Assembly (NCBI GenBank): GCA_948099385.1
Contig: CANUEZ040000179.1
Coordinates: 12,736,501 to 12,800,500, forward strand
From: Fasciola hepatica
Taxonomy: Eukaryota > Platyhelminthes > Trematoda > Plagiorchiida > Fasciolidae
Direction of reading: 5' to 3'
DNA: 64,000 nucleotides
Shown here: piece by piece, positions 22,001 through 31,050 of the stretch
How the letters are laid out: every line of letters begins with the position of its first letter
How positions within the stretch are numbered: the stretch's first letter is position 1
Translations under genes and position numbers: made by a program
Notes under the pieces: model-generated
The model's database searches: none
Seen by the model: only the letters and a program-made list of their open reading frames with translations
What the model was told of the DNA's origin: nothing

Positions 22001-22047
22001 AAGAAGAAACGTGGTACGATTGTCCAAACAATAAATCCTCGGAACAT
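15306..22047 (-). CDS. Candidate micro-exon gene B (secreted or membrane-anchored peptide)
   Basis: Complete minus-strand model. Exons in transcript order: 22047-21918, 20217-20206, 18962-18927, 18867-18844, 18429-18403, 17249-17238, 16320-16312, 16137-16114, 15403-15306. The first exon encodes a hydrophobic leader (core FIVWTIVPRFFFFIHLL) ending in phase 1. The micro-exons are 12, 36, 24, 27, 12, 9 and 24 nt, all open in phase 1: N-QKQ / D-LTIRFIWRILE / N-ATLEGLK / L-GIRDHGNL / M-QRI / D-TT / H-DLEDNMD. The last exon reads Q-IRTQKYFPGLRKN... for 31 residues to TAG. Every junction codon is a sense codon. Architecture matches schistosome MEGs; no sequence family recognised. Confidence 0.65.
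16012..16048. repeat. AT dinucleotide microsatellite
   Basis: About 37 bases of alternating A and T, in the intron before the gene B last exon. Confidence 0.95.
16114..16137 (-). CDS. 24-nt micro-exon, gene B
   Basis: Acceptor TCTCCTTTTTCCACCCAG and donor GTAAGTGA; both excellent. Phase 1 reads DLEDNMD, an acidic segment. Confidence 0.85.
16312..16320 (-). CDS. 9-nt micro-exon, gene B
   Basis: Acceptor GTAGTGGCATGTCAG and donor GTAAGT around nine bases (TT in phase 1). The same donor would also close a short frame beginning MNTATVVACQILL in phase 0, so an alternative first exon is possible. Confidence 0.5.
17238..17249 (-). CDS. 12-nt micro-exon, gene B
   Basis: Acceptor CCGATTTCATCTTACAG and donor GTGAGC. 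Phase 1 reads QRI. Confidence 0.75.
17416..17706 (-). CDS. Coding-like terminal exon or retrocopy inside a gene B intron
   Basis: Acceptor GACAAATTTCGTTCCAG leads into a 96-codon frame in phase 0 that ends in TGA at 17418-17416. The peptide looks helical (for example MKRALESAETPMETSAEAF, then KFSKNMHLFTRLFTQLL). In phase 1, the frame of gene B, it hits TGA after two codons, so it is either an alternative last exon of gene B or an unrelated gene piece. No family recognised. Confidence 0.35.
   Translation of the reverse strand, partial: PHDKFHGRFSSARKKMKRALESAETPMETSAEAFEKFSKNMHLFTRLFTQLLIQISMEQSTTKHVVALRSTQNVRKSMRSECDQEAILIACDYVGT
17789..17872 (+). CDS. Gene C first exon (signal peptide)
   Basis: The acceptor TTCTCTTGTCTCAG lies directly upstream, followed by an 8-base leader and ATG at 17797. 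Twenty-five codons, hydrophobic in the middle (YLLLTAIVIKLF), end in phase 1 at CAGA|GTAAGT. A splice acceptor this near an ATG suggests trans-splicing or a 5'UTR intron. Confidence 0.7.
17789..20328 (+). CDS. Candidate micro-exon gene C, 5' part (opposite strand to gene B)
   Basis: Plus-strand model that begins inside gene B. First exon 17789-17872 has acceptor CTCTTGTCTCAG eight bases before the ATG, a leader MAEKLHKYLLLTAIVIKLF and the donor GTAAGT in phase 1. Downstream candidates are 18505-18528 (24 nt) and 20302-20328 (27 nt), both open in phase 1, with T-FIWASHF / D-KKVFLRRP. A 24-nt exon at 25003-25026 could also belong. No terminal exon was identified, so the 3' end is unknown. Confidence 0.5.
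18403..18429 (-). CDS. 27-nt micro-exon, gene B
   Basis: Acceptor TTTCTTGTTTTAAAG (AAG rather than CAG) and donor GTAAGTTA. Phase 1 reads GIRDHGNL. Confidence 0.65.
   Translation of the reverse strand: MEYGIMGI
18505..18528 (+). CDS. Possible 24-nt micro-exon, gene C
   Basis: Donor GTGAGTTG is strong; the acceptor CATTTCTCGGTAAAG is moderate. Phase 1 reads FIWASHF. Confidence 0.4.
18844..18867 (-). CDS. 24-nt micro-exon, gene B
   Basis: Acceptor TTTCCAATGCTTTTTCAG and donor GTGAGTAC, both near perfect. Phase 1 reads ATLEGLK. Confidence 0.82.
18927..18962 (-). CDS. 36-nt micro-exon, gene B
   Basis: Strong donor GTGAGT; acceptor CCAAATCTCTTGAG is acceptable but ends GAG. Phase 1 is open for 11 residues (LTIRFIWRILE). 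Confidence 0.5.
20070..20081 (-). CDS. Possible 12-nt micro-exon (gene B)
   Basis: Donor GTAAGC is good; the acceptor GCTAGTTTATAAG is weak. It reads YKP in phase 1 and can be included or skipped without a stop. Confidence 0.3.
20206..20217 (-). CDS. 12-nt micro-exon, gene B
   Basis: Acceptor ATATATTTTTCAACAG and donor GTGAGCAG. Phase 1 reads QKQ. Confidence 0.75.
20302..20328 (+). CDS. 27-nt micro-exon, gene C
   Basis: Excellent acceptor ATCATTTTTTGCAG and donor CCAG|GTAATT. Phase 1 reads KKVFLRRP, basic. Confidence 0.7.
21918..22047 (-). CDS. Gene B first exon (signal peptide)
   Basis: ATG at 22047, then 43 codons and one base to the donor GTGAGT. The stretch FIVWTIVPRFFFFIHLLKLF is strongly hydrophobic and is followed by CYAENAPLTG, a plausible signal-peptidase region. 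The last 27 bases (21944-21918) could instead be a micro-exon after ACGCACCACTTACAG in the same frame; that acceptor is poor in pyrimidines, so I prefer the first-exon reading. Confidence 0.6.
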
Positions 22048-22432
22048 TCTCAACAAATCAAGATGGCGGAAGCTTGAATGATTACCTGATCGGAGGTACG
22101 ATCGAAAAATGTTGTAGGTAGGAAATTCGAGTGAAAAAGCAACTTGTTGGTCTAAGCTCTTAGGAGAGGGAAGACGGCATGTTGATGGAAAGACTGTAGC
22201 AAGAAAAGGATTTCTCATATGTTGGTGGTGATAAAGGACAATATACTTTGACGAAGCGACACATATGGAGCGAAAGCTGATATGGAACCTGTAGTCTGAA
22301 ATCAGAGTTGGATCAGTGATTGCAATTTGAAAGTGAAAAAGAATGTATCAATTATTCACATCATAAAAATAAGTTTGATCCCGAAAGTACTTCAGTATGA
22401 GAAGAATTTTGGTCTCGTGACCTTGAAAATAA

Positions 22433-22621
22433 ATGGCCCCTAATAAAAAGTTACCTGGCGTAGTAACAAGACCACATCGTGAATTGAAGAATATGAAGAC
22501 TGGTAGAAGACTCAAGTATGGACCAATTTGCGTTCGGAAAGAAGGGAAATTAACCAAGGTCTCAGGAAGATGGATAGCAGAATTGTTTCCGAATTCAGGG
22601 TTTAAAGAGGCACTTAGATAA
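22433..22621 (+). other. Coding-like 62-codon open frame
   Basis: Starts at a true ATG and is basic (MAPNKKLPGVVTRPHREL...). It is antisense to the gene D last exon. No splice context was found and no family is recognised, so it may be a shadow. Confidence 0.2.
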
Positions 22622-22692
22622 CAGTGTTCTCAGTTGATACTGGAAATGTTTCCGTTTAAAACTAAATCTAGAGCCTGAAGCATTCGTATTGT
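22595..22692 (-). CDS. Gene D terminal exon
   Basis: Acceptor GCGCTTTTGGCTGGTCAG, then 32 phase-1 codons to TGA at 22597-22595. The peptide is Ser/Asn-rich then basic (NTNASGSRFSFKRKHF). Confidence 0.5.
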
Positions 22693-25600
22693 CTGACCAG
22701 CCAAAAGCGCATTAGCGAAATAGGAATTCGGTATAGTTATGAACTAGTTAGTTTTAACCTGTGATTTGTTTTTTTCGGTCATTCTGGTCGTTATCAAGCA
22801 TGACCAATGATGTCTCACGTGGTTGACCACTTCAAATCTTATGATAGTGGTGGTAACTCTTAGCAACGGAAACGAGAGACGTAGTAATCTCCAACGAAAA
22901 CGAGATTGGAAAAAAATTGCACGCTGTCTTCTCACACCTTCGCCTGTGTACACTTGTATTATGTCTGCCATGACATCAAAGTACCAAAGCCAAACTCACA
23001 ATTAATACACGCGGGAGTACTTATGGCAGAAGCCTCTGAATAGCAAACGAAATAGAATAAATTGATCAGGCTCGAAGGAGCCCAGTGTTCTGCATTCAAA
23101 TCACTTTTAAAAACGATTATGATCAAGTCGTTTTTCTAGAAAAAGTTCGTTACGCATTATCAGCACGCAAATTAGTTGGGGAAAGTCCACGGAACTACCA
23201 TATTTTTAAACCTGATCGATGAGGAATTCTCTATGTGTCTAGTAAGAGGCTCATTTCCGAAAGTCACTAGAGAGCGCACCAAGTTGATGGTTCAACACTA
23301 GCCAGGACAAACCAGTGGGCAAAGTTTTTACAACCCTTGACCAATGAACACGAGGTTGATAGGGGAACTGTTACGGGAATGTTTTTAATAAACTAGAACT
23401 GCCGGGAGGTGCAACCAGCCACAAATCAGTCTGCGTGAGGATACGAACTTCAAATAATCAAGCAATCCTTGCATAAGTAATCAGCTTCTAATCTAACTGT
23501 ATCAAACTATTCCAAATCCAAATCTGTGCAATATTTACGCACTTAAAGATCTCAGTTTGAAATGAAGTAGTTCTGTTTTCGAAAATGTTCCACATAAAAG
23601 TGACCAAAATGAAAAATAACTAGTTGATGAATTGAGACTTCAGTTTACTTGGAATTGCATCTGTAATTTAAGAAAAACGTGAACTTATTACAGCATCCTT
23701 TTTTCAAGTTTGCAAATGCTTGGTTAAATACTTAATATCAAGCATCCCTGTGAAGTCCTCAGTTTGAACGTAACCGCACAGAATACAATATAATAACCTG
23801 TTATTAGAAAGTCTTAGACCACGTATAAAATGTGATTACTAAGATATATTACTTTGGTGGTTACCAATGTCGATAAAATAATAACTGTCAATCACTTCCA
23901 AAAACGTTCATATACACAAAGAACGAAACCAAGTTCTCACGGCCGCGTACACCGTAGATTCGTTGAATTTTGGTTCTTCTTGCTTAAAACTAAGTGCTTT
24001 TTCTGTATGTTTTACGAGACACTGGTGTAATCAGGTACGACGTCATAGGTCTAAATGTGAACTAGACGAGTGATGCAGTCAAAAAATCACATTTATGTGC
24101 GCTCATGTCTCTGCAAAATTCTCCAGTAACACTGACCCATACGAATTGTCATCGTGCGTTTATCTTTTGAACTAAACAGAATTAGAGCTGTGAAAATCAA
24201 CGCGTCCGGCGAGATTTTCTATAATGTAAGCATTGTAGATGATTTTAGGAAATACTCATGGAGTTTGCGAGTTTCAAAAGCAACAAACCTGCACAACTTT
24301 GAAATGACAGACAACCTTGAGTAGGGAAAAATACAATAAAACTTTTATTTAATTGATATCATTTCAATGGAGACAAAATCTCGAAAGTTCGAAGTAAGCC
24401 TAGGACTTTAGGTATGCCGATGACAATTTTTGGAGTGCAAGCAATTGACGCACCGGTGAAAAACTATCACTATTTCACTTGACTAGTATTATCACGAGAA
24501 TGAACAGATTTTCCGACGAAACCCTTTGTATTAGTTGCAAAGGTAATGTGAACTTGTTCAAAAATAGTGAGGACTCCCTTAAAAACTATGATTTTACCTC
24601 AGACGTGTCACTTTGTTAGCCATTTATACCACATGGTTTTATACATTCTCTATTGTAAGTGCACACACGCTAGTGTGGCTCCAAATTGTTCATTGTCAGT
24701 ACTAGTGTCAAGCTGGCTCCAAGCTAATAGAATAAATAGCGAACCCCACCCCCGAGTTTAAATCCCATTGAGGGCTGGGTGAATGCGAAGTGCCGATGAT
24801 TCCCAACAAGGATGGTTTCCAGTGGTGAGCTGACTTTAGTCAATACATGATCTTTTATATTCTGCACTGTAATCCTTGATCACAGTATATGAGACCGGAA
24901 AAAATTGTAGACGATCAGAATATGGAATGTCTTTGGTGTCAGTGGGACTAAAGCCGATTCATCTGTGGAACTTATGACTTAATACTGCCTGAGGTTTGCT
25001 AGGTGACCGAGGAAATCATAATACTTGTATGTTTATTGATTACACGCTTCTTACTTCCTTGCGCAATCGTGCTGCCTTTATTTTTTCAAAAATATTTATG
25101 ATGAAGACGTGCGGTTGAACATTTTTGTTGTGTCCTTTCTATTTGTGTATGAAAAAGCTGTGATCTCAGAAGGAGGAATGCAGCCAGTGATAGGGTATTA
25201 AAGGTAATTTTGATCGCAGTCGGAACTAGATAACTGTGAAACAAGTACAGCTTAACACTTGGTATTCAATGTTCATCACTCGACCACTGAATGGGCTGTC
25301 GTGAGATTATAAATAAGCAACAATAGTCCTGTGTATTCTAGTTCAAAAGTGCAAAGGGTTATTGTTTTAAATGCGCCACATTTAGCATCAATAAAGTACA
25401 TTTCATCGAACTTCTACGGGGCCCATTATTTGATGATAAACGAGATGAAAAAGACAAGATTGGACTCTGAGCCACAGAAGGCAAAGACTGACGAAGATGA
25501 CAGTTGGAAGGTTTGGTGGTTAGGATGAACTTCGAATCAAAAAGTCCTACTAACTGGCAGAATTCAGCAAGGCAACACAAGTATCCTTCTAAAGACCATG

Positions 25601-26585
25601 CAATCCTCTGGGACGGTAGAAGTACAGTACCTAAGGAATCGATAGATAATTACAAGACTGGCTAGAAAAGTGTGATTTCAATAAGTTTCACTCCTTTTCT
25701 GAATAATAATTGAATGAAGTTTGGAGCGTAACACAGAGCTTGGTTTCCACTTTTCTCATGAATACTTCACCCTCAGTTCGTGTTACCATGGAACCTAGAG
25801 AGCATTTTCTGAAAAAAATTCTCCCATGAGATTGGTCTCATTTGTCAACAAAAGAAATATGTTAATCCCTGTGGTAGGCTTTTGAAGCTAATTTTTATAA
25901 TACGGAATGCAGTGGCCTTTAGTGACCGACTTTATTCATGACAGTATTTAAAACCAAGGAGATGTAACTGAGACACTGTCTCGTCGTAAAGTGACTATCA
26001 GTCAGCAGTAAACTTAAAGGCTGTTCACGCCAGTATAAATCATTAGAATGAAGTAACCCCGTTTCAGTAAGGTTACCAATAATCCAATCACATCGGGCAT
26101 AAATTATTCCAACTGAATCTTCCAGTAGATACTCACGGACTGGATACCATTTGATTTGAATTGGTAATGAATACTGTGTCTGTTCACCGGTTCACTTTGC
26201 TCGAATCAATCATGTTTGAGAACATTACCTTATATGGTTTGTACTACAGGACAGCACGATTTAGTGCAAATTTAGACGCATTTTTCATGCACCGAAACTG
26301 AGTGTACAGCAAAGTTCGCTTTCCTACAAATATTTTGCACTTACTGTCTCCACAAGTAACCGGAAGTACTGAAATTGGCAAGAAAAGAATTTACTAGCTT
26401 CTCCAAGATATTATTGTCATCTTGTCTATCGTTATTGTTGCTGCGGTTATTGGTAGTACCAAGATGCCGTATACAATAAGTAGGAAGCGATAAAACGATT
26501 GAGCACTCACTGGCAGCACGTATTGAATGAGCTGAAATAAGCAGGGCTGTGAATACCAGCAACATGATACACTGGGTGTGATCCA
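22595..26585 (-). CDS. Candidate micro-exon gene D (secreted peptide)
   Basis: Minus-strand model, complete. Exons: 26585-26511, 26368-26345, 25794-25771 (optional), 23982-23941, 23660-23649, 23035-23000, 22692-22595. The leader is MLLVFTALLISAHSIRAA, an excellent signal peptide, closed by donor GTGAGT in phase 1. Internal exons of 24, 24, 42, 12 and 36 nt read I-LPVTCGD / S-MVTRTE / A-RRTKIQRIYGVRG / H-AIP / K-ASAISTPACIN, and the last exon gives Y-NTNASGSRFSFKRK... to TGA after 31 residues. All junction codons are sense codons. Two internal cysteines (in TCGD and PACIN) might pair. An alternative early last exon exists at 25661-25564. Confidence 0.65.
23000..23035 (-). CDS. 36-nt micro-exon, gene D
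   Basis: Acceptor CGTTTGCTATTCAG and donor GTGAGTTTGG, both strong. Phase 1 reads ASAISTPACIN. Confidence 0.78.
23649..23660 (-). CDS. 12-nt micro-exon, gene D
   Basis: Acceptor CGTTTTTCTTAAATTACAG is excellent; donor GTAAAC is fair. Phase 1 reads AIP. Confidence 0.6.
23941..23982 (-). CDS. 42-nt micro-exon, gene D
   Basis: Acceptor AGCACTTAGTTTTAAG and donor GTGAGAAC. Phase 1 is open for 13 residues (RRTKIQRIYGVRG), strongly basic. Confidence 0.55.
24700..24835 (+). repeat. SINE-like repeat, partial copy
   Basis: The stretch GCCGATGATTCCCAACAAGG matches, on the opposite strand, the copy at 47110-47300. A B-box-like GAGTTTAAATCCC precedes it. The 5' part is too diverged to align by eye. 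Confidence 0.6.
25003..25026 (+). CDS. Possible 24-nt micro-exon (gene C or other)
   Basis: Acceptor CTGCCTGAGGTTTGCTAG and donor GTATGT. Phase 1 reads DRGNHNT. It lies antisense to a gene D intron. Confidence 0.4.
25564..25661 (-). CDS. Alternative early terminal exon, gene D
   Basis: Acceptor ATCACACTTTTCTAG followed by 32 phase-1 codons to TGA (SLVIIYRFLRYC...). It would give a shorter isoform. Its coding length, 98 nt, equals those of the last exons of B and D; I see no sequence similarity, so this may be coincidence. Confidence 0.3.
25771..25794 (-). CDS. Possible 24-nt micro-exon, gene D
   Basis: Acceptor GAAAATGCTCTCTAG follows a pyrimidine run; donor GTGAAG is sub-consensus. Phase 1 reads SMVTRTE counting its split first codon (A|GT). 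Confidence 0.35.
26345..26368 (-). CDS. 24-nt micro-exon, gene D
   Basis: Acceptor TTTTCTTGCCAATTTCAG and donor GTAAGTGC. Phase 1 reads LPVTCGD. It lies 142 bases after the first exon, a short intron. Confidence 0.82.
26511..26585 (-). CDS. Gene D first exon (signal peptide)
   Basis: Acceptor CTCATTTTATTCAG, 20 bases of leader, ATG at 26565, 18 codons of typical signal peptide (MLLVFTALLISAHSIRAA), then one base and the donor GTGAGT. Confidence 0.75.
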
Positions 26586-27064
26586 CTGAATAAAATGAGA
26601 ATCGACTGAAGTGAGAAAAACGTATTTCTTATATGAAGAGTACAGTTTATCACGGACCATATGTGTTAGAATCGGCCAATCCGCCGCCAGTATGAAGGCT
26701 TTGCTTGACCTACCTTGTCGATCGATGCTCTCGACAGAACAAGATCACAGCTGTAGAGAAAGAACGTTTTAAGTTTTCTCTAATAAAAATCCATAACGCT
26801 TCTCAAGTAACGGTTACAACTGCATTCATCTTTGAGATAAATTACTGCACAATTCATTTATAACCTACGGAATTGTCTTGCAGAAGTCCTCTCTAGGCCT
26901 GTTCCCTTCTCATCTGCTTTGGTTCAAATCATTTAAACGAATATTTCCATCAAAGATGTGTTGTCAAAATTTCAGTCAGCAATATTATCTTCGTGCTGAG
27001 AATTTTGCTCCTAAATTCGTCCTAATATTGTGCTGGACGTAGTTTGAAGACGAAAAACTCTGTA

Positions 27065-27144
27065 TCAGTTGATTTTCATATAAGCTCCGTAATGTTCTTT
27101 ACCGAGTTGACGTTGGGTGACCTTGGTTACCGTGATAAATTTAT
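27065..27144 (-). CDS. Possible gene F terminal exon
   Basis: Acceptor GAGTTCTCAAGCTTCAG followed by 26 phase-1 codons including the stop TGA at 27067-27065. Confidence 0.4.
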
Positions 27145-28484
27145 CTGAAGCTTGAGAACTCATTTTTATTAAACCGTCGTATGCGAGTAGTTTTTAAAAA
27201 GTGGCACTTATAAATCAACACAAGCTTATCCGAGTACTGCTAACAGAACGCCTGCTCCTTTTGACGATCAGATCATCGCTGATCTTGGTGTTTAGATCGA
27301 ACAATTTCACCACCAGCCAGGGTGACATTGTTGGCGCACACTGTCATTGTCATGCTGACTGAGAACGAAATATTTGAGACTGAAAAGTCGAGCTCAGCAA
27401 CCCCTAACCGATACGTACTATCAACCCGAGCTACAAAGAAGATCAGTATGTAAAATCCATGGGAAACGTCAGTTCTACCAGGAATAGCTATTTTCCCGAA
27501 CTTTTTTGATCAGATTTGTGTCCATCGGGAAAAAAGAAAACCAACGAAAATTCACTTTTGAATAACTTGGCACTACACCGTGCTTAATTAGCAACTTCCC
27601 CTTTGTGTACAGTAGGCGGGCAAAAAATGTCCGTGGTGTATTAGGGATGCACGATCCTGAAGTCTCGGTCATATGGGCACTCTGATTTAAACTTCTTTCT
27701 GGTTTTCTCAATAATGGAGAAAATTGCATCAAAAAACCAGAACGATTCCTTGAATTAGTAGACAATAGTAGACTGGAGCCTTAGTACCGTATCAGCCGTG
27801 TTTTTACGTGAAATCTGTTTCCGAGAATCTTATTGTAAACGGCTAAAAGCTTTTTTCGCGTCAGTCATTCAAAAAAGTGCTGTCAGAACAACAGGCGGTA
27901 GGCAAAAAGGAACGCATGTGACTTGGATTAAAATTGTTTAGCATTTTGATAAGAAATAACGTTCACGTCTCAATTAATATTTCCGGAGAAAAAACCTCCC
28001 AACAATGTTTTCTCTGCCAAGACGCAAGAGGCAAGTTAGGCAGTCTCATCAGTCAACCGATCAAAAGCCAACAATGTACGCCCAAAGACGGTGGTCACTT
28101 GATCACTATGACCGATGCGGTATCCGTTGGATTTGAAAAACGATTTTATCCAGTCTGTCAGCTGAGACCGGCTACTTATCTGCTAAGTATTACCGTAGGT
28201 TACGCCTTGCATGAACAATGTTATCTTACAGCCATGTGAACGCGTCTATGAGTTTGTTGTTTGCCTTTGCACTTGCCAAACCGTGGACATTTTAAAGGTT
28301 GCTGTATCACATTTGCCCCAAAACAGCCCTGATTTGATTATAATACAGAATTTATTGTTTTTTTTTATTTTGTAAGAATAATTAACTGCAGGATCTCCTT
28401 CTTGGAATTGGGAGACAAATATAGTACACATAATGGAGTACAAGAAAACTAGGGATGTTAGAGCTGGGCCGGTAGACTCCATGG
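27065..28484 (-). CDS. Candidate short micro-exon gene F
   Basis: Minus-strand model with three exons: 28484-28428, 27430-27419 and 27144-27065. The acceptor TTTGTGTTTTAG lies two bases before ATG 28482. The leader MESTGPALTSLVFLYSIM is plausible but its donor (GTACTA) is weak. The 12-nt micro-exon has excellent sites and reads S-RVD. The last exon reads N-KFITVTKVTQRQLGKEH... to TGA in phase 1. The whole would encode a very small secreted peptide. If the weak donor is wrong the first exon could run on for about 40 codons. Confidence 0.4.
27419..27430 (-). CDS. 12-nt micro-exon, gene F
   Basis: Acceptor CTGATCTTCTTTGTAG and donor GTACGT around 12 bases. Phase 1 reads RVD. Confidence 0.7.
28428..28484 (-). 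CDS. Gene F first exon (possible signal peptide)
   Basis: Strong acceptor directly upstream of the ATG; hydrophobic core ALTSLVFLYSIM; weak donor GTACTA in phase 1. Confidence 0.4.
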
Positions 28485-29299
28485 CTAAAACACAAAGATG
28501 AGCATATGATGAAGGACAAAATAGTAAGATGTGCGTGCTGCATTTGCGTGCAAACTAATACCTCTTCTTGTTCTGTTCGTGGTTCATATTGTTACGTGCT
28601 TGTGGGTTGATTGAGCTACCTACGAAGTGATGAGACCAGCGGACTTATCGTCCAATGTTTCGGATTTTGAGATCAGCTGGTACTGTTTTATCTGATGTCC
28701 GGGTAACCATGTGGCTGATTACAAACGATGAGAGATTGAAATTTTGTGACACAGGGTCTCTCTGCCTACCAAGCTATGTATATTTGTATTGACATCTGGC
28801 AAATGTGACAAAGTTTTATTCTAAGTCAGTTTCTTCACTCAGCTTCACTCTGATTAAAAATGTATATAAGAAAAAAGAGAGATCAAAACATTTTCGGTAC
28901 TTTAGCCAGTACAGTAATTGTATAGCCAACACGCATAATGCTCATCACTTTCGTCAAGAAAGCTAATCCAGTCATTATCCGTTTCAGAACGTATGGACTC
29001 GCATAACGTAATCCAGTATCCAGCTGGCTACAAGGCACGGATTTTAGGGAGGTCTTTTGTTTCGCTAGTCAATTTGTCCCTATCGACTTTACACTTCTTG
29101 CAGTTGGTGCCGTTGGATCTTGTTTTTATGGGGAGTACAGTTTCCAAAATATTTTTTCGTGATCGAATAATTAACATTATTCCATACAAAGATAAACTCG
29201 AAGGCTAATGAAGTCGTTTGAAGAAACAATTTGGAAGTTTGAAGCCACATTAAACATTATTGACGAATATGGTGGTCATTTCACTCAGAAGCTGCTTAC

Positions 29300-29326
29300 T
29301 TTTGTGCCCTGCTTCGGTTTGCCACT
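29300..29326 (-). CDS. 27-nt micro-exon (gene upstream of F)
   Basis: Acceptor CCACTCGTGGCTTTAG and donor GTAAGC. Phase 1 reads WQTEAGHK. A possible last exon downstream starts at 28849 and gives K-stop. Its gene is otherwise unknown. Confidence 0.5.
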
Positions 29327-29941
29327 CTAAAGCCACGAGTGGAGGGCAAAATGAACAAAGAGCAAAAAGGTGAAGCTAAAGTCATGAGTGGAAACTATGA
29401 TGATGAAGAAATGGCTCGAATCAAAATACACCACTAACCATGGCATCCGGCTAAGTCACTTTATGTGTTCGACCGTCGCCCGGGCGGGACTCGTGGACAA
29501 CACACAGGGAAACTAGTACGACCTGAGTGAATAAGCCCACTGGTTAGATCTGTCAAATCTCGAGCGCTTTTTGATCTGATCACGCCATGAAACATTTCAA
29601 GCTCTGGCTTGGACAGCCACAGAAGCCGAGGACATCCTTCTGTGTAAATACGGAACATGTTTCATTATTACTAATGATATGGTGTTCCAACTGGATTTCA
29701 TCAATTCTACGAGGGTATCCGAGCTCAAGAACCAACACGTTTTTCGTGTCTTTTATTCGTAACCGCTATGTTTTTGATTCGTAAGCAAGAGCATGTAGGC
29801 AGCCGCAAAGGACGATTGACCAGGATAATTTTTGCATACATCTCGTAACGAGAAAGGTGTAAGGGAAGAAACCGAGGCAAGATTGAACGTGGCAGTGAGA
29901 TGCAGGTATCCTTATAGGGAAGGAGTTTGAAGCACTCACAC

Positions 29942-29950
29942 CTTCCATTT
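29942..29950 (-). CDS. Possible 9-nt micro-exon or start exon
   Basis: Superb acceptor CCGTTTCCTTCCCTAG followed by AAATGGAAG and two overlapping donors (GTGTGA, or GTGAGT two bases later). With the second donor the exon would be 11 nt and could only be a start exon (ATG GAA GGT). Confidence 0.35.
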
Positions 29951-30619
29951 CTAGGGAAGGAAACGGTGCTAACAGGCTACTTTCCTTGCATATAAATGTC
30001 TGAGGATTTCAATCAGTGTGGCCTACGAGGTGGTTGGAACTAGGTTGAGTAATTATTCACGCTCAAACGTATTTTCCTGGCAACGTTATCAAGGCTGTCA
30101 TGCACTGAAGTGCATGTCTAGTTTCAACCAATTAACTTCACATAATGGTAGAGAGGTTTGGGCTGCCCTTCTATATTGAAACATCAGTCACCACTTTATG
30201 TTTCAATGAGTGAGGTGCCTTGCTTATCATCCAATGACATTGGCAATCCAAGTGCACGAAGAGTGATAGAGAAGGAAAGGCTCGGAATTAAAAGGTGAGT
30301 AGTCCCTGGTTTGGTGAACAAAAGACGATTGCGTCTTTTATTCAATATTGGCAAGCATTGTCAGATGAATTCTTTACAACTGCTATTGAGTGTCATCCTA
30401 GGATTTTCAATGACATCGTAATACATCCGGTGATTGCACGAGAAGAGGCAGTGGCAAAAATTGTTAATTACCAAATAAATAGAACTTAATGACAAAGTTC
30501 AAGTGGGATGAAAGTGGTCACTTTTACTTATTCGGGTGGAGATGGGTTTAAAAGCTAGTGAAGAACTGACGATCATATGCTCTCTTCGTCGATGGTCTGG
30601 GTAGATTAGGAGGTCTCAC

Positions 30620-30670
30620 ACTTTGTTGCCGGAGGCATAGAGACGAGCCGTTCAGGCACATTGAGATCGT
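30620..30670 (-). CDS. Possible 51-nt exon
   Basis: Donor GTGAGA and acceptor AATAGCAGCCGGCTAG (weak). Phase 1 is open for 16 residues (DLNVPERLVSMPPATK). Joined to the 29300-29326 exon it would create TAG, so the two are not neighbours. Confidence 0.3.
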
Positions 30671-31050
30671 CTAGCCGGCTGCTATTATCCTGTGTTTGAC
30701 CCTTCCTGTCAGTTTTTCCTTAACAGCTCGAATCGGAAGAAAGACCTCGTTGGCAATAATTGCACGACCAACTTTTATCTAATGGAAAGTGATTGCTGGT
30801 CCACGGCTTTTCACCGGTCTTTTGTTCAATCAACTAGGATTAAGTTAATTTGTGCGGTCATACAGTCTTTTGGTTTAATCTACACCCCTCGTTTAACAGG
30901 TAGAGTTGAATTCGTAAACACGAGCGGAAGCAGAATCCAGGGGTGGTTCGTCTTCTAACTGTAAAACAGGGAACTGGTCTAAAAATGGTAGAAACAAGTA
31001 GTTCGGCGGCAAAACTTTTTGTTCTGACTGTTGTCTGAAACCCCTGTTTG

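Noticed and set aside
26137..26139. 3-nt exon-like segment (minus) before a strong GTGAGT
   Set aside because: Too short to trust, and the acceptor GGTATCCAG has little pyrimidine tract.
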